From Streptomyces cellulosae (lineage in GTDB: Bacteria > Actinomycetota > Actinomycetes > Streptomycetales > Streptomycetaceae): DNA of 64,000 nt. Made by a program: the position numbers and the translations under genes. The stretch spans positions 186,001-250,000 of the forward strand of contig NZ_JOEV01000003.1 of NCBI RefSeq assembly GCF_000721105.1, given 5' to 3'. Below, one piece after another: positions 51,983-61,981 of the stretch. Numbering within the stretch: the first letter of the stretch is position 1; each line of letters opens with the position of its first letter. The notes beneath the pieces are model-generated. The model had not been told where the DNA came from. It did no database searches and saw nothing but the letters and a program-made list of their open reading frames with translations.

Positions 51983-52420
51983 TTACCTCGGGACAGCAGA
52001 GGACCCCCACCAGTGGTCCCGTGAGGCTCTGAGAGCTTCCTCATGCGGCATGCCGACGGTCCGCCGGACGGTACGGCCGGGTCTTACGTCCCGCATGGTC
52101 TGCCGGGTGTTGGTCAGGACCGCACCGGTGTCCGTCGTGAAGTCGAACACGATGGTGTACGTGAGTGCTTCGGTGCTGTCGTTGGTGACCTCGTAGGCGG
52201 CGGAGATTCCGGACGGACCGCCCGGGGAGGGAGTGCTCAGGCCGGTGATCCGCACGCCGTGCAGGCCGGGGCCGGAACCGGGGCCCTGCGGGGACCCGCC
52301 GGTTCCGTCACCCCTCGCGTTGTTCGGGCCGCTCGGTGGCCCGGCGCGTTCGGCTCCGCATCCGGCCGGCAGCAGGGCTGCCGCGAGGACGGGAAGGGCG
52401 AGGGGGGTGGCTCTGCGCAT
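51983..52420 (-). CDS. Small lipoprotein, 145 aa
   Basis: ATG 52420 begins MRRATPLALPVLAAALLPAGC, with the lipobox LPAG-C at residue 21. A Gly/Pro-rich linker (22-55) is followed by a beta-rich domain (GISAAYEVTNDSTEALTYTI, then DTGAVLTNTRQTM) that looks like an immunoglobulin-type fold found in DUF4352-like lipoproteins. It would be anchored to the outer face of the membrane. Function unknown. Confidence 0.8.
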   Translation of the reverse strand: MRRATPLALPVLAAALLPAGCGAERAGPPSGPNNARGDGTGGSPQGPGSGPGLHGVRITGLSTPSPGGPSGISAAYEVTNDSTEALTYTIVFDFTTDTGAVLTNTRQTMRDVRPGRTVRRTVGMPHEEALRASRDHWWGSSAVPR

Positions 52421-52488
52421 CCGGCCACCCCACCAGCATCCGGATCACACCACCTGTGGCGGAGGCCACAGTTCCGGCCACAGGCTTG

Positions 52489-53409
52489 TCACAGCTGAGC
52501 CTGCACCTGGGACGAGATCAGCTCCAGGTGGTCCAGGTCGGAGAGGTCGAGGATCTGGAGATAGAACCGCTCGGTGCCGAGTTCGGCGTAGCGGCCGATC
52601 TTCTCGACGACCTCGGCCGGGGTGCCGGCCAGGCCGTTTTCCTTGAGCTCGTCGACCTCACGGCCGATCGCGGCGGCACGGCGGGCGACCTCCTGATCGT
52701 CCTTGCCGACGCAGGCGACGAGGGCGTTGGAGTAGGTGATCTCGTCCGCCCGGCGGCCGGCCTCCTCGGCGGCGGCCCGGACCCGGCCGAACTGGCGCTC
52801 GCAGTCCTCGAACGAGCCGAAGGGCATGTTGAACTCGTCGGCGTACCGGGCGGCCAGCCGCGGGGTACGGGTGGCGCCGTGACCGCCGATGAGGACGGGG
52901 ATCTTGGCCTGCGCGGGCTTGGGCAGCGCGGGCGAGTCCTTGAGGTCGTAGTAGGTACCGTGGAAGTCGAAGGTCTCGCCGAGCTTGGTCGCCCACAGAC
53001 CGGTGACGATCGCCAGCTGCTCCTCCAGGCGGGCGATCTTCTCCTTCGGGAAGGGGATGCCGTACGCCGTGTGCTCCTCCTCGTACCAGCCGGCGCCCAG
53101 GCCCAGTTCGACGCGGCCGCCGGACATCTGGTCGACCTGCGCGACCTGGATGGCGAGCACGCCGGGCAGCCGGAACGTTCCGGCGGTCATCAGTGTGCCG
53201 AGCCGGATGCGCTTGGTCTCGCGGGCCAGGCCGGCGAGGGTGATCCAGGCGTCGGTGGGGCCGGGGAGGCCGTCCGCGTCGCCCATCTTGAGGTAATGGT
53301 CAGAGCGGAAGAACGCCTCGAAGCCGAGGTCTTCGGTGGCCTTGGCGACGGTGAGGAGAGTGTCGTAGTCGGCGCCCTGCTGGGGCTCGGTGAAGATGCG
53401 GAGGTCCAT
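52489..53409 (-). CDS. LLM class F420-dependent oxidoreductase, 306 aa
   Basis: ATG 53409 (MDLRIFTEPQQGADY) is chosen; ATG 53418 adds three residues. Luciferase-like motifs are visible: FRSDHYLKM near residue 35, RLGTLMTAGTFRLPGVLA, then VELGLGAGWYEEEHTAYG and VLIGGHGATRTPRLAARYAD. These match the F420-dependent TIGR03560-like group of actinobacteria. Substrate unknown. It stands alone. Confidence 0.9.
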   Translation of the reverse strand: MDLRIFTEPQQGADYDTLLTVAKATEDLGFEAFFRSDHYLKMGDADGLPGPTDAWITLAGLARETKRIRLGTLMTAGTFRLPGVLAIQVAQVDQMSGGRVELGLGAGWYEEEHTAYGIPFPKEKIARLEEQLAIVTGLWATKLGETFDFHGTYYDLKDSPALPKPAQAKIPVLIGGHGATRTPRLAARYADEFNMPFGSFEDCERQFGRVRAAAEEAGRRADEITYSNALVACVGKDDQEVARRAAAIGREVDELKENGLAGTPAEVVEKIGRYAELGTERFYLQILDLSDLDHLELISSQVQAQL

Positions 53410-53628
53410 GCCCCCCATCCTGCATGCCGGGGCGACGGGCGAGCGCGGCGGTCCCCCGGTCACTGCGGCTCCCGGTCGGGTGGAAGCGTCAACCGGTCAC
53501 GCGTCAACGCCGGGCCGGGGGCGATCGCAGCGGGGGGCTGGCGCCGGGGCCGGGGCCGGCTGGCCGACCGGAGGAAGCGGCCGACGGTGTGGCCGGCGAT
53601 GCGGTCGGCCGCGGTTCGTCGGGGCTTG

Positions 53629-54087
53629 TCACGCCGGTAACGCCTCGTCCCTGTCCGTCAATCTGCGGAGCATCTCCGTCACCCTGTCTCTCGACTCGTC
53701 CGCCGCGTCGATCGCTTCCATGCACTGCCAGTACGTGGTCTCGTCGTCCGCGGCGGAGGCGAGGCCGACCAGGGCTATGCCCACCTCGCCGAGCAGGCCG
53801 CCGAGGTACGTGAGGGCCTGGCGGGCGTCGCCGAGGTCGGTGAGCTGGGCTGCCAGCAGCGCCTCGGTGTCGATGTCGGGCCGGTCGATGACCCCGCAGC
53901 CTCTGCCCGCCAGTTCCGTCAGCCCCAGTGCCTCACCCCGCAGTTCGGGCGGGCCGGCGACCGCTAACCGGCTGCCTATCGCCTGAGCCAGGGCCTGTGC
54001 CTGCCACACCGCCGCCATGACCTGAGGCGCGTCGCCGCTGCCCGCCAGGGCGCGCCTGCTCGTCAGGATGAGCCGCACAGCGTCCAT
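53629..54087 (-). CDS. DUF6099 family protein, 152 aa
   Basis: ATG 54087 (MDAVRLILTSRRALAGS) is the family's usual beginning; longer readings have no support. The protein is helical (VWQAQALAQAIGSRL, then DIDTEALLAAQLTDLGDARQ and DDETTYWQCMEAIDAADES). DUF6099 is a conserved streptomycete protein of unknown role. It ends DRDEALPA. Confidence 0.85.
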   Translation of the reverse strand: MDAVRLILTSRRALAGSGDAPQVMAAVWQAQALAQAIGSRLAVAGPPELRGEALGLTELAGRGCGVIDRPDIDTEALLAAQLTDLGDARQALTYLGGLLGEVGIALVGLASAADDETTYWQCMEAIDAADESRDRVTEMLRRLTDRDEALPA

Positions 54088-54282
54088 GCGCTGCCCCCGT
54101 CTGTCCGACGTGCCCTTGACACGTCTGCCCGAACTCCCTTGCTCACTACCCAGAGTGAGGTCGATTGAGACGAAAAGCCAGAGGAAGGCTGACATCTTCG
54201 GACAACAAATCGGTTTCGGACGGGATTTTGACTACTGAAAGTGAAAGTGGAGTTCGCTATTCCTCCCGGTGGGGCCGTGCGG

Positions 54283-54609
54283 TCACGGCGCCGGGAACCG
54301 CCGCTCGTTCCGGTCGATCTTCGCGTCCAGTGCCGCCAGCGGGTCGATGCCGAGCACCTCGCACAGCTGGAGCAGATACGCGAGTACGTCGGCGACCTCG
54401 TCCCTGACACGATGCGCCGTGTCCGGGTCGTCCATGACCCGAGCCGACTCCTCGGGCGTCAGCCACTGGAAGATCTCGACCAGTTCGGAGGCCTCCACGC
54501 TCAGCGCGGCGACGAGGTTCTTGGGCGTGTGGTACGGCTGCCAGTCGCGTGCCGCCGCGAACTCGGCCAGCCTGCGCTGCAGTTTCGCCACGTCGAGAGG
54601 TTCTGTCAC
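54283..54609 (-). CDS. MazG-like nucleotide pyrophosphohydrolase, 108 aa
   Basis: GTG 54609 overlaps the stop of the ATPase gene (GTGA). The all-alpha NTP-PPase core is seen: LVAALSVEASELVEIFQWL with ExxE and HRVRDEVADVLAYLLQLCEVL with ExxD, the four acids binding magnesium. It likely hydrolyses non-canonical NTPs such as dUTP/dCTP. Co-translated with the upstream AAA ATPase. Confidence 0.9.
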   Translation of the reverse strand: MTEPLDVAKLQRRLAEFAAARDWQPYHTPKNLVAALSVEASELVEIFQWLTPEESARVMDDPDTAHRVRDEVADVLAYLLQLCEVLGIDPLAALDAKIDRNERRFPAP

Positions 54610-55793
54610 GGCTTCAGGTGTACCACCGTGACACCCTCCGCTCCGGCGGCCCAGGACGCGTCGCTCACCGCGCCGACCAGGCGGATGTGGCCGCGGTCGC
54701 ACATACGGGCGGCGAGCCGCAGCAGTTCGGCGCGCTGGCCGGGGTCCAGGGCCCGGTCGAGGTTGTCGGCGAGGACGGTGAGCGTCTGCAGGGCCGCGGG
54801 CACCTCACCGGCCGGGTCGACCTCCAGGACCCCGGGCCCGGTGAACAGCACCAGTGCCAGCGCCAGATATCTCAACTCACCGTCGCCCAGCCGCCCGCAG
54901 TCCGTACGGGTGCCGTCGCCCCGGTCGAGCAGGGCCCGCACCGTCGCGTCGGCGAGCGGTTCGGCGAGCACGTCGGTGACGGGGCCGGCGCATCCGGTGC
55001 GGACCGCGGCGACGAACTGCGTGTGCCGTCTGGCGCATTCGGCCTGCGTGCGCCACAGCACGTCGGCGAGGTTGTCGCAGCCGGAGAGCAACCGCCCCGA
55101 GCCGGTCGGAACGGGGGCGCGCATCCGGGCGGGCCGCGGATCGCAGGCGAAGACGGAGCGCAGGGCGACCACCATCTGCTCGGCGGCGGCGAGCACCCGG
55201 CGCTGCCCGTCCGTCCTGCCGGCCACGCGCAGCGGGAGCAGGGCGGTGCCGAGCCGGTCGTCGGGCAGCGACGCGCGGGTGACCGGCGTCTGCCCTCCCG
55301 TGTGCCACGCGGCCTCCACCTGCCGGCGGTTCGGGTCACGCAGGGCGGTCTGCAGCAGCACCAGTCCGCCGACGGACAGCCGCTCCCCCGCGATACGCAG
55401 GCTGGGCTCGGCCTGGACGGCGACATCGAGCCGGATCGGATCCTCGGGGCCGTCGGCCGTGCAGCCGATGCGGAAGCCGCGCCGGCCCTGGGCATCGGGC
55501 CGGGCCCGGTCGGGCACGCAGGCGAGCGGGTCGGGGAACACCTCCCCGAGCGGCGTGCCGCCGCCGAGCCGGGCGAGAGCCTCGTAGGCCCGCAGCGCGC
55601 TGCTCTTGCCGCAGCCGCTGGGCCCGGCGAAGAGGGTGAGGGGGCCGAGCGGGAGGTCGGCCCGGCGGTGCCCCGCGAAGGCGGACAGCCGCAGCTCGGT
55701 GACGCGCGGCCGGTCCGGACGGCCCTCGGCGGTGCCGGGAGGCGGGGCCGGGGAGGACGAGGGACGCCGGGGCGGCGCGGAGTGCACGGTCAT
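54606..55793 (-). CDS. AAA-family ATPase of the SMC/RecF-like type, 395 aa
   Basis: ATG 55793 begins a 30-residue disordered, Ser/Pro-rich N-terminus. The nucleotide-binding fold starts VTELRLSAFAGHRR, with Walker A AGPSGCGKSSALR near residue 60. Late in the sequence GRLGDGELRYLALALVLF is a degenerate ABC signature, then VLEVDPAGEVP is in the Walker B place with D and a missing E. It resembles single-chain SMC-like ATPases (AAA_15/21). Partner of the MazG-like gene. Function unknown. Confidence 0.8.
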   Translation of the reverse strand: MTVHSAPPRRPSSSPAPPPGTAEGRPDRPRVTELRLSAFAGHRRADLPLGPLTLFAGPSGCGKSSALRAYEALARLGGGTPLGEVFPDPLACVPDRARPDAQGRRGFRIGCTADGPEDPIRLDVAVQAEPSLRIAGERLSVGGLVLLQTALRDPNRRQVEAAWHTGGQTPVTRASLPDDRLGTALLPLRVAGRTDGQRRVLAAAEQMVVALRSVFACDPRPARMRAPVPTGSGRLLSGCDNLADVLWRTQAECARRHTQFVAAVRTGCAGPVTDVLAEPLADATVRALLDRGDGTRTDCGRLGDGELRYLALALVLFTGPGVLEVDPAGEVPAALQTLTVLADNLDRALDPGQRAELLRLAARMCDRGHIRLVGAVSDASWAAGAEGVTVVHLKP

Positions 55794-55946
55794 ATGCGGA
55801 CGCTATGGCTCCGCCGGTCGGGCGAATCGTTCCGTCGCGGCGCCCTTCCTACGATCGGGGGACCAGCCCGTGGCCCGGCTCCTCAGCCGTCACTCCCACT
55901 GCGCTGACGCCCTCACCCCGCTCGCGCCTGTCCCACCCTCACACCC

Positions 55947-56336
55947 TCACACTCCAGGAACCCCCACCCCCTCCATCAGCCCGGTCACCTCCGTGCCGGC
56001 CGGTGTGAGCAGGAACACGTTCCGGTCGACGCGGTGCATTCCGCTCGCCAGCCCGAAGACGACGCCCGTGCTGAAGTCGAGGATGCGCTTGGCGACCTCG
56101 GTCTCCGCGGCGGTGAGGTCGAGCAGGACGGGGACGCCCGCCATCAGCGTCTCGGCGACCTCGCGGGCGTCCGCGAAGACGGTGACGCGCAGGACGACGA
56201 AGCGGCGCCGCAGCTCGGTCTCGGCCTCGGGTATCGACCGGTGGTCGACCGAGGACGGCCAGGCGTCCCGGCCTCGCAGCGGTACGACCTGGGCGAGCCC
56301 CTCCCACTGTTCGTCGGTGACATGGTGACTGTTCAC
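55947..56336 (-). CDS. SepF-like cell-division protein paralogue, 129 aa
   Basis: GTG 56336 is preferred over ATG 56342 because GGAG lies seven bases before it, while it abuts the ATG. The sequence shows the SepF core: RRRFVVLRVTVFADAREVAETL, then GVPVLLDLTAAETEVAKRILDF and VVFGLASGMHRVDRNVFLLTPAG. SepF polymerises with FtsZ at the membrane; Streptomyces has extra paralogues of unknown role, and this short one lacks the N-terminal membrane helix and linker. Confidence 0.85.
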   Translation of the reverse strand: MNSHHVTDEQWEGLAQVVPLRGRDAWPSSVDHRSIPEAETELRRRFVVLRVTVFADAREVAETLMAGVPVLLDLTAAETEVAKRILDFSTGVVFGLASGMHRVDRNVFLLTPAGTEVTGLMEGVGVPGV

Positions 56337-56342
56337 CGGCAT

Positions 56343-56606
56343 GCTCCGTCCTCGGCTCGCACTGCTGTCTGCATCGGGCAATTCTTACGCATGGTCACCC
56401 GTTCGGCCCAATGCGACACGCTCCGCGATGTCGATGTGCCGCACATCGAGCACCTCGCACACCGGTGCACCCCGACGCACTTCCGACCGGCGTACCTCAC
56501 ATCGGCGCACCTCACACCGACAGCAGGACGGCTGTGCAGCGGGCGTAACCCCTCGTGATCAAGCCGTGTCACATCGGCGTAACGGGCAATTCGTACGGTC
56601 GAAGGT
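56343..56606. promoter_or_regulatory. Upstream region of the nitrate reductase gene
   Basis: The 264-base gap holds the divergent promoters of the SepF-like and nitrate reductase genes. A run of related short units (GCGCACCTCACA, 56480-56520) is present. The last 65 bases contain a GlnR-like operator, listed separately. Confidence 0.5.
56545..56583 (+). promoter_or_regulatory. Candidate GlnR operator
   Basis: GTCAC-ATCGGC-GTAAC at 56568-56583 matches GTnAC-n6-GnAAC, the two-half-site pattern of Streptomyces GlnR boxes. A second GTAAC sits at 56545-56549, 23 bases upstream, where a second box would start. GlnR activates or represses nitrate and ammonium assimilation genes, and the next gene is an assimilatory nitrate reductase. 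Match was made by eye. Confidence 0.45.
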
Positions 56607-59600
56607 ATGACGACGACCCCCCAGGCGCAGCAGACGCAACAGGTGCGGACCGTCTGCTCCTACTGCGGTGTGGGCTGCGGCATGGTGCTCGATGTCGGGA
56701 TGGGGCCGGACGGCAGGCGTACGGTCCTGAAGGCGTCCGGCGACAAGGCGCACCCGGCGAACGCGGGCCGGCTGTGCACCAAGGGCGCGACCACGGCCGA
56801 GATGCTCGCCGCGCCGGGCCGGCTGACCAGCGCGCTGGTGCGGGACGACCGGGGCGAGGAGCCGGTCCCGGTGCCGGTGGCCGACGCGATCGCCGACACG
56901 GCACGCCGGCTGCGCGCGATCATCGACGAGCACGGGCCGGACGCGGTCGCCTTCTACGTCTCCGGGCAGATGAGCCTGGAGGCCCAGTACCTGGCGAACA
57001 AGCTGGCCAAGGGGTTCGTGCGGACCAACCAGATCGAGTCCAACTCGCGGCTGTGCATGGCGAGTGCCGGTGCCGGATACAAGCTGTCGCTGGGTGCCGA
57101 CGGGCCGCCCGGGTCGTACGAGGACTTCGACCGGGCGGATGTCTTCCTGGTCATCGGGTCCAACATGGCCGACTGCCATCCGATCCTGTATCTGCGGATG
57201 ATGGAACGGGTCAAGGCGGGGGCCAAGCTGATCGTCGTCGATCCGCGGCGCACCGCCACGGCCGCGAAGGCCGACCTTTTTCTGCAGGTCAAGCCGGGCA
57301 CCGACCTCGCCCTCCTGAACGGGCTGCTGCACCTGCTGGTCGAGAACGGGCACACCGACCCCGAGTTCGTCGCCGCGCACACCGAGGGCTGGGAGGCGAT
57401 GGAGTCCTTCCTCGCCGACTACGCGCCGGCCGCGGTCGCCGAGACCACCGGGCTGGCCGAGGACGACCTGCGTGAGGCGGCCCGGCTGATCGGCGAGGCG
57501 GGTGAGTGGATGAGCTGCTGGACGATGGGGCTCAACCAGTCCACGCACGGCACCTGGAACACCAACGCCCTGGTGAACCTGCATCTGGCGACCGGCGCCA
57601 TCTGCCGTCCCGGCAGCGGCCCCTTCTCCCTGACCGGCCAGCCGAACGCCATGGGCGGGCGCGAGATGGGGTACATGGGGCCGGGGCTGCCCGGGCAGCG
57701 GTCGGTGCTCGTCGACGAGGAGCGGGCGTTCGCCGAGGACGTGTGGGAGCTGGAGCCGGGGACCCTGCGGGGGGACGGGGTGGGCAAGGGCACCGTCGAG
57801 ATGTTCCAGAAGATGGCCGACGGGGAGATCAAGGCCTGCTGGATCATCTGCACCAACCCGGTCGCCTCGGTCGCCAACCGCCGTACCGTCATCGAGGGCC
57901 TGGAGGCCGCCGAGTTCGTCGTCACCCAGGACGTGTTCGGGGACACCGAGACCAACGCGTACGCCGATGTGGTCCTTCCCGGCGCGATGTGGACCGAGGC
58001 GGAGGGCGTCTTCGTCAACAGTGAGCGCAACCTCACCCTGACCCGGGCCGTGTCCGACCCGCCCGGGGAGGCGATGGCGGACTGGCGGATCATCGCGGCC
58101 GTCGCACGGGAGATGGGGTACGAGAAGGGGTTCTCGTACGACAGTGCCGAGGACGTCTTCGAGGAGATCCGGCGCTTCTGGAATCCCGTGACGGGGTGGG
58201 ACCTGCGCGGGGTGACGTACGAACGGCTGCGGTCGACGCCCGTGCAGTGGCCGGCCGCCGCGGAGGACGGGCCCGACCGCAATCCGATCCGGTACCGGTC
58301 CGGTGACGGCGGGCTGCGGTTTCCGACCGCCAGTGGGCGGGCCGTCTTCCACGCGCGGCCGCACCTGCCCGCGGCCGAGATGCCGGACGACGACTATCCG
58401 TTCGTCCTGAACACCGGGCGGGTGCAGCACCAGTGGCACACCCTGACGAAGACCGGGAAGGTCGCCAAGCTCAACAAGCTGAACGCCGGGCCGTTCGTGG
58501 AGCTGCATCCCGAGGACGCGCGGGAGTTGGGCATCGTGGACGGCGACCGGGTCGAGGTCGCCTCGCGGCGCGGGCGGGCCGTGCTGCCCGCGGTGGTCAC
58601 GGACCGGGTTCGGCCCGGGGCCTGTTTCGCGCCGTTCCACTGGAACGACCTGTTCGGGGAGTACCTGAGCGTCAACGCGGTGACGAGCGACGCGGTGGAT
58701 CCCCTGTCGTTCCAGCCGGAGTTCAAGGTGTGCGCGGTGTCGTTGACGAGGGTCGCGGCACCGGCCGCGCCGCCCGCCGAGGTCGTCGTCCCCACCGCCG
58801 TCACCCGGGGCGCCGACCCCTTCGGGATCGCTCCGGCCCCGCCGCCCGTGCTCACGTCTCAGGAGCGGCTCTATCTCACCGGCTTCCTCGCGGGCATCAA
58901 CTCCGGTGCCCCCGGCGTTCCGGTGCTCCCGCCGGACGCGCCCTTCAGCCCGGAGCACCGGCTGTGGGTGGACGGTGTCCTCGCCGGCATGTACTCGCGC
59001 ACGGCCGCCGAGCCCAGCACCCAGCCCAACCGTGAGGTCGTCATCCTGTGGGCCTCGCAGACCGGCAACGCCGAGGAGTTCGCGGGGGCCGTCGCCGACC
59101 GGCTGTCCGCCGGAGGGCACCGGGCGCGGCTCGTCGGGATGGACGAGACCGAGCCGGGCGCACTCTCGTCCGGTGCCGACCTGCTCGTGATCACCAGCAC
59201 CTTCGGCGACGGCGACGCGCCCGACAACGGCTCCGGGTTCTGGGAGACGCTGGCCGGGCAGCAGGCCCCGCGCCTGGACGGGGTCCGCTACGCCGTGCTG
59301 GCCTTCGGCGACTCCTCGTACGACGACTTCTGCGGGCACGGGCGCCGGCTCGACGCGCGGCTGGACGAACTGGGCGCGGTGCGGCTCGCGCCGCGCATCG
59401 ACTGCGAGCCCGACTACGAGTCCTCGGCCGGTACCTGGCTGGACCAGGTGCTCACCGCGCTGGGCACCTCGTCGACGGAGACGGCCGAGAGGGCCGGGAG
59501 CACCGGGACGGCCGGAAGCACCGGGAAGGTCGAGAGTGCCGGGGCGGTCGAGGCGGCCCCGGCCGTGAAGCCCACCCGTGCCGCCAGGCCCGCGGTCACC

Positions 59601-60701
59601 CCGGCCCGGCTCGTCGGCAACCGGCTGCTCAGCGGGGCGGGCGCGGGCAAGGAGGTCCGGCGGTTCACCTTCGACACCAGCGGCACCGAGCTGACGTACG
59701 AGGCGGGGGACGCACTCGGCGTGCGGCCGGTCAACTCGCCCGCGCTGGTGGAGGAGTGGCTGACCGTGACGGGGGTCGACGGGGCAACTCCCGTGTCGCT
59801 GGAGGGGGTGGGTGAGCTGCCCTTCGCCGAGGCCCTGCACCGGCGGCTCGACATCACGCGGATCACCCCCGGCCTGTTGCGCTTCGTCGCCGAACGCGTC
59901 CGTGACGACCGGGAGTTGCGCAGGCTGCTGCGGCCCGACAACAAGGACGGGCTGGCACAGTGGAGTTGGGGACGGCAGGCGGTGGACGTGCTCGCCGAGC
60001 ATCCGGTGCGGGCGGACGCGCAGGACTGGGCGGACGTCCTCAAGAACCTGCAGCCGCGTCTGTACTCCATATCGTCCAGCCCGCTGGCCGACCCGCACCT
60101 CATCTCGCTCACGGTGTCCGTGGTGCGCTACGAGAACCTGCACGGCCGCCCCCGCGGCGGGGTCTGCTCACCGTTCCTCGCGGACGCCGAGGCGGACACC
60201 GAGGTGCCGGTGTTCGTGCAGCGCTCGCCGCACTTCCGGCCACCCGCCGACGCGGCCACGCCGATGGTGATGGTCGGTCCCGGTACCGGGGTCGCGCCGT
60301 TCGTCGGCTTCCTGCAGGAGCGGCGCGCGCTCGGGCACCGGGCGCCCAACTGGCTGTTCTTCGGCGAACAGCACCGCGCCACCGACTTCTACTACGAGGA
60401 GGAGCTCACCGGACTCCTCGACGAGGGCTGCCTCACCCGACTGGACACCGCCTTCTCCCGCGACCAGCGCAACAAGGTGTACGTGCAGGACCGGATGCGC
60501 GAGCACGGTCCCGAACTGTGGCGCTGGCTCCAGGACGGCGCCCACTTCTACGTGTGCGGCGACGCCTCCCGGATGGCCAAGGACGTCGATCGGGCCCTGC
60601 GGGACATCGCGGTCGCACACGGCGGTCTGGAGGAGGCCGAGGCGTCGGCGTGGGTGAAGCAACTGGCGGCGGCGAAGAGGTACGTACGGGACGTGTACTG
60701 A
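56607..60701 (+). CDS. nasA: Assimilatory nitrate reductase fused to a sulfite-reductase-type flavoprotein, 1364 aa
   Basis: ATG 56607. The 4Fe-4S site is C17, C20, C24 and C57 (CSYCGVGC...LC). The molybdopterin domain follows, with [16 protein letters not shown] providing the Mo-ligand cysteine, and the dinucleotide-binding end [19 protein letters not shown] near 610-630. From residue about 808 a flavodoxin domain starts ([15 protein letters not shown]), then FAD- and NAD(P)H-binding domains with [25 protein letters not shown] and [14 protein letters not shown]. The fusion passes electrons from NADPH via FAD and FMN to the Fe-S/Mo centre in one chain. It reduces nitrate to nitrite in the cytoplasm. 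A likely GlnR site lies upstream. Confidence 0.92.
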   Translation: MTTTPQAQQTQQVRTVCSYCGVGCGMVLDVGMGPDGRRTVLKASGDKAHPANAGRLCTKGATTAEMLAAPGRLTSALVRDDRGEEPVPVPVADAIADTARRLRAIIDEHGPDAVAFYVSGQMSLEAQYLANKLAKGFVRTNQIESNSRLCMASAGAGYKLSLGADGPPGSYEDFDRADVFLVIGSNMADCHPILYLRMMERVKAGAKLIVVDPRRTATAAKADLFLQVKPGTDLALLNGLLHLLVENGHTDPEFVAAHTEGWEAMESFLADYAPAAVAETTGLAEDDLREAARLIGEAGEWMSCWTMGLNQSTHGTWNTNALVNLHLATGAICRPGSGPFSLTGQPNAMGGREMGYMGPGLPGQRSVLVDEERAFAEDVWELEPGTLRGDGVGKGTVEMFQKMADGEIKACWIICTNPVASVANRRTVIEGLEAAEFVVTQDVFGDTETNAYADVVLPGAMWTEAEGVFVNSERNLTLTRAVSDPPGEAMADWRIIAAVAREMGYEKGFSYDSAEDVFEEIRRFWNPVTGWDLRGVTYERLRSTPVQWPAAAEDGPDRNPIRYRSGDGGLRFPTASGRAVFHARPHLPAAEMPDDDYPFVLNTGRVQHQWHTLTKTGKVAKLNKLNAGPFVELHPEDARELGIVDGDRVEVASRRGRAVLPAVVTDRVRPGACFAPFHWNDLFGEYLSVNAVTSDAVDPLSFQPEFKVCAVSLTRVAAPAAPPAEVVVPTAVTRGADPFGIAPAPPPVLTSQERLYLTGFLAGINSGAPGVPVLPPDAPFSPEHRLWVDGVLAGMYSRTAAEPSTQPNREVVILWASQTGNAEEFAGAVADRLSAGGHRARLVGMDETEPGALSSGADLLVITSTFGDGDAPDNGSGFWETLAGQQAPRLDGVRYAVLAFGDSSYDDFCGHGRRLDARLDELGAVRLAPRIDCEPDYESSAGTWLDQVLTALGTSSTETAERAGSTGTAGSTGKVESAGAVEAAPAVKPTRAARPAVTPARLVGNRLLSGAGAGKEVRRFTFDTSGTELTYEAGDALGVRPVNSPALVEEWLTVTGVDGATPVSLEGVGELPFAEALHRRLDITRITPGLLRFVAERVRDDRELRRLLRPDNKDGLAQWSWGRQAVDVLAEHPVRADAQDWADVLKNLQPRLYSISSSPLADPHLISLTVSVVRYENLHGRPRGGVCSPFLADAEADTEVPVFVQRSPHFRPPADAATPMVMVGPGTGVAPFVGFLQERRALGHRAPNWLFFGEQHRATDFYYEEELTGLLDEGCLTRLDTAFSRDQRNKVYVQDRMREHGPELWRWLQDGAHFYVCGDASRMAKDVDRALRDIAVAHGGLEEAEASAWVKQLAAAKRYVRDVY

Positions 60702-60771
60702 GCGCGTGCCGGCGGCTGCGGATTTTCCTGATCGACCTCCCGCGCGGCGACCTCGCGTGCGAGCACCTGGA

Positions 60772-61287
60772 TCAGGCCGCGGTCCGCGTGAACTTGAGCG
60801 TGGCGGCGATCGTGGTCAGGCCGCGGATCATGCCCATCTGGTTCCAGCCCAGGCCGAACTGGGAGCGGTCCACGGTGAATTCGGTGTCCAGGGTGAGCGC
60901 GTCGGCATCCGAGGAGACCAGGCGGGCGGTGAGGGACAGAGGCCTGCTGATGCCGCGGGCGGTCAGCTGACCGACGACCTGGACCGTCCCGCCGTCGCGG
61001 AGCTCGGCGCTGCGGACCGCGAAGGTGATCACGGGGTGGTTCTCGACGTCGAAGAAGTCGGCGGACCGCAGGTGCTTGTCGCGCTTGGCGTGCTTGGTGT
61101 CCAGGGAAGCGGCGTCGAGGGTGAGGGTGCCGACGGCCGATCCGTCGGGCCGCACCTCGCCCTGTCCGGAGACATCGGTGAAGGTGCCCTTCACGGTGAC
61201 CAGGCCCCACATGGTCTTGTGCCGCAGGGCGACGGTGGAGGCGGTTCGGTCGAGCTGCCAGGTTCCGGTTTCGACGGTGGTGGTCAT
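60772..61287 (-). CDS. YceI-family lipocalin-like protein, 171 aa
   Basis: ATG 61287 (MTTTVETGTWQLDRTASTVAL). The beta-barrel has the family hallmarks: GTFTDVSGQG, SLDTKHAKRDKHLRSADFFD and FGLGWNQMGMIRG. YceI proteins bind isoprenoid-like lipids. No signal peptide is seen, so this one is cytoplasmic, as usual in actinobacteria. It diverges from a MarR gene with paired direct repeats in between and is probably regulated by it. Confidence 0.9.
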   Translation of the reverse strand: MTTTVETGTWQLDRTASTVALRHKTMWGLVTVKGTFTDVSGQGEVRPDGSAVGTLTLDAASLDTKHAKRDKHLRSADFFDVENHPVITFAVRSAELRDGGTVQVVGQLTARGISRPLSLTARLVSSDADALTLDTEFTVDRSQFGLGWNQMGMIRGLTTIAATLKFTRTAA

Positions 61288-61308
61288 GACTGCCTGCTCT
61301 CTGTCGTA

Positions 61309-61356
61309 CAAATTTGGATGACAGCAAGCTACCCAATTATTCAAACTTGGACAACC
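61309..61356. promoter_or_regulatory. Candidate MarR operators (direct repeats)
   Basis: CAAATTTGGATGACA at 61309-61323 and CAAACTTGGACAACC at 61342-61356 are related 15-base direct repeats 33 bases apart. They flank an AT-rich core (CCCAATTATTC, likely -10) in the gap between divergent yceI-like and marR-like genes. Two sites bracketing the promoters fit autoregulation. Confidence 0.5.
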
Positions 61357-61371
61357 GCTAGAATCGAATCC

Positions 61372-61851
61372 ATGGCCGATCTGCCCGAATGTCCCTCCAT
61401 GTCCGCCGACGGACTCCTGCCCACCGAGCTGCGGGCCTGGATGGTGCTGCTCGCCGCGACCGGAGCCGTGGAACAGCAGGTGCGCGCGGTGGTGAAGGAA
61501 CGGCTCGACGTCTCGCACGACGAGTTCCTGGTCCTGTGCCTGCTGGCCGAAGTGCCGGAGGGCCTGCGCATGACACGGATCGCGGAGCACCTGGGCCGCC
61601 CGAAGACCCGCCTCACCTACCAGATCGCCTGCCTCCAGCACGCCGGTCTCGTCACCCGCAAGTCGGTGTGCGGCGACAAGCGGGGCGTCGAGGTCGCGCT
61701 CACCGACAAGGCCCGGCGTCTGCTGACGGAGGTCTCCGAGCCGCTCTCCGAGACCGTCGTGCGGGCCCTCGGCCGGATCATGGGCCCCACCCAGCGCGAG
61801 GCGATGCGCGCGCTGCTGCCCGACGTCGCGGAGCCGTCCGACGCCGAGTAG
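61372..61851 (+). CDS. MarR-family transcriptional regulator, 159 aa
   Basis: ATG 61372 has no RBS and lies near the AT-rich promoter, so it may be a leaderless transcript. The winged helix has EFLVLCLLAEVPEGLRMTRI, then AEHLGRPKTRLTYQIACLQHAGLV and DKRGVEVALTDKARRLL. MarR regulators sense phenolic or oxidative ligands. It likely controls the divergent YceI gene and itself. Confidence 0.88.
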   Translation: MADLPECPSMSADGLLPTELRAWMVLLAATGAVEQQVRAVVKERLDVSHDEFLVLCLLAEVPEGLRMTRIAEHLGRPKTRLTYQIACLQHAGLVTRKSVCGDKRGVEVALTDKARRLLTEVSEPLSETVVRALGRIMGPTQREAMRALLPDVAEPSDAE

Positions 61852-61981
61852 GCGAGCAGGGGGCGGCTGCCGGACCGGGCGGCGGACAGGCGCCGTGTGG
61901 TCGGTGCCGTGGAGGGGTACCCGGTCGCCCCGTGCCCCGGCACGGGCGCCGCTGCCGCGCCGACAGCGAAGGAGGCCTCCC

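Noticed and set aside
56559..60143. Minus-strand open frame of 1194 aa across the nitrate reductase gene
   Set aside because: It is antisense to a gene with clear domains, is rich in G, R, V and H as expected from a GC-biased shadow, and shows no motif or RBS.
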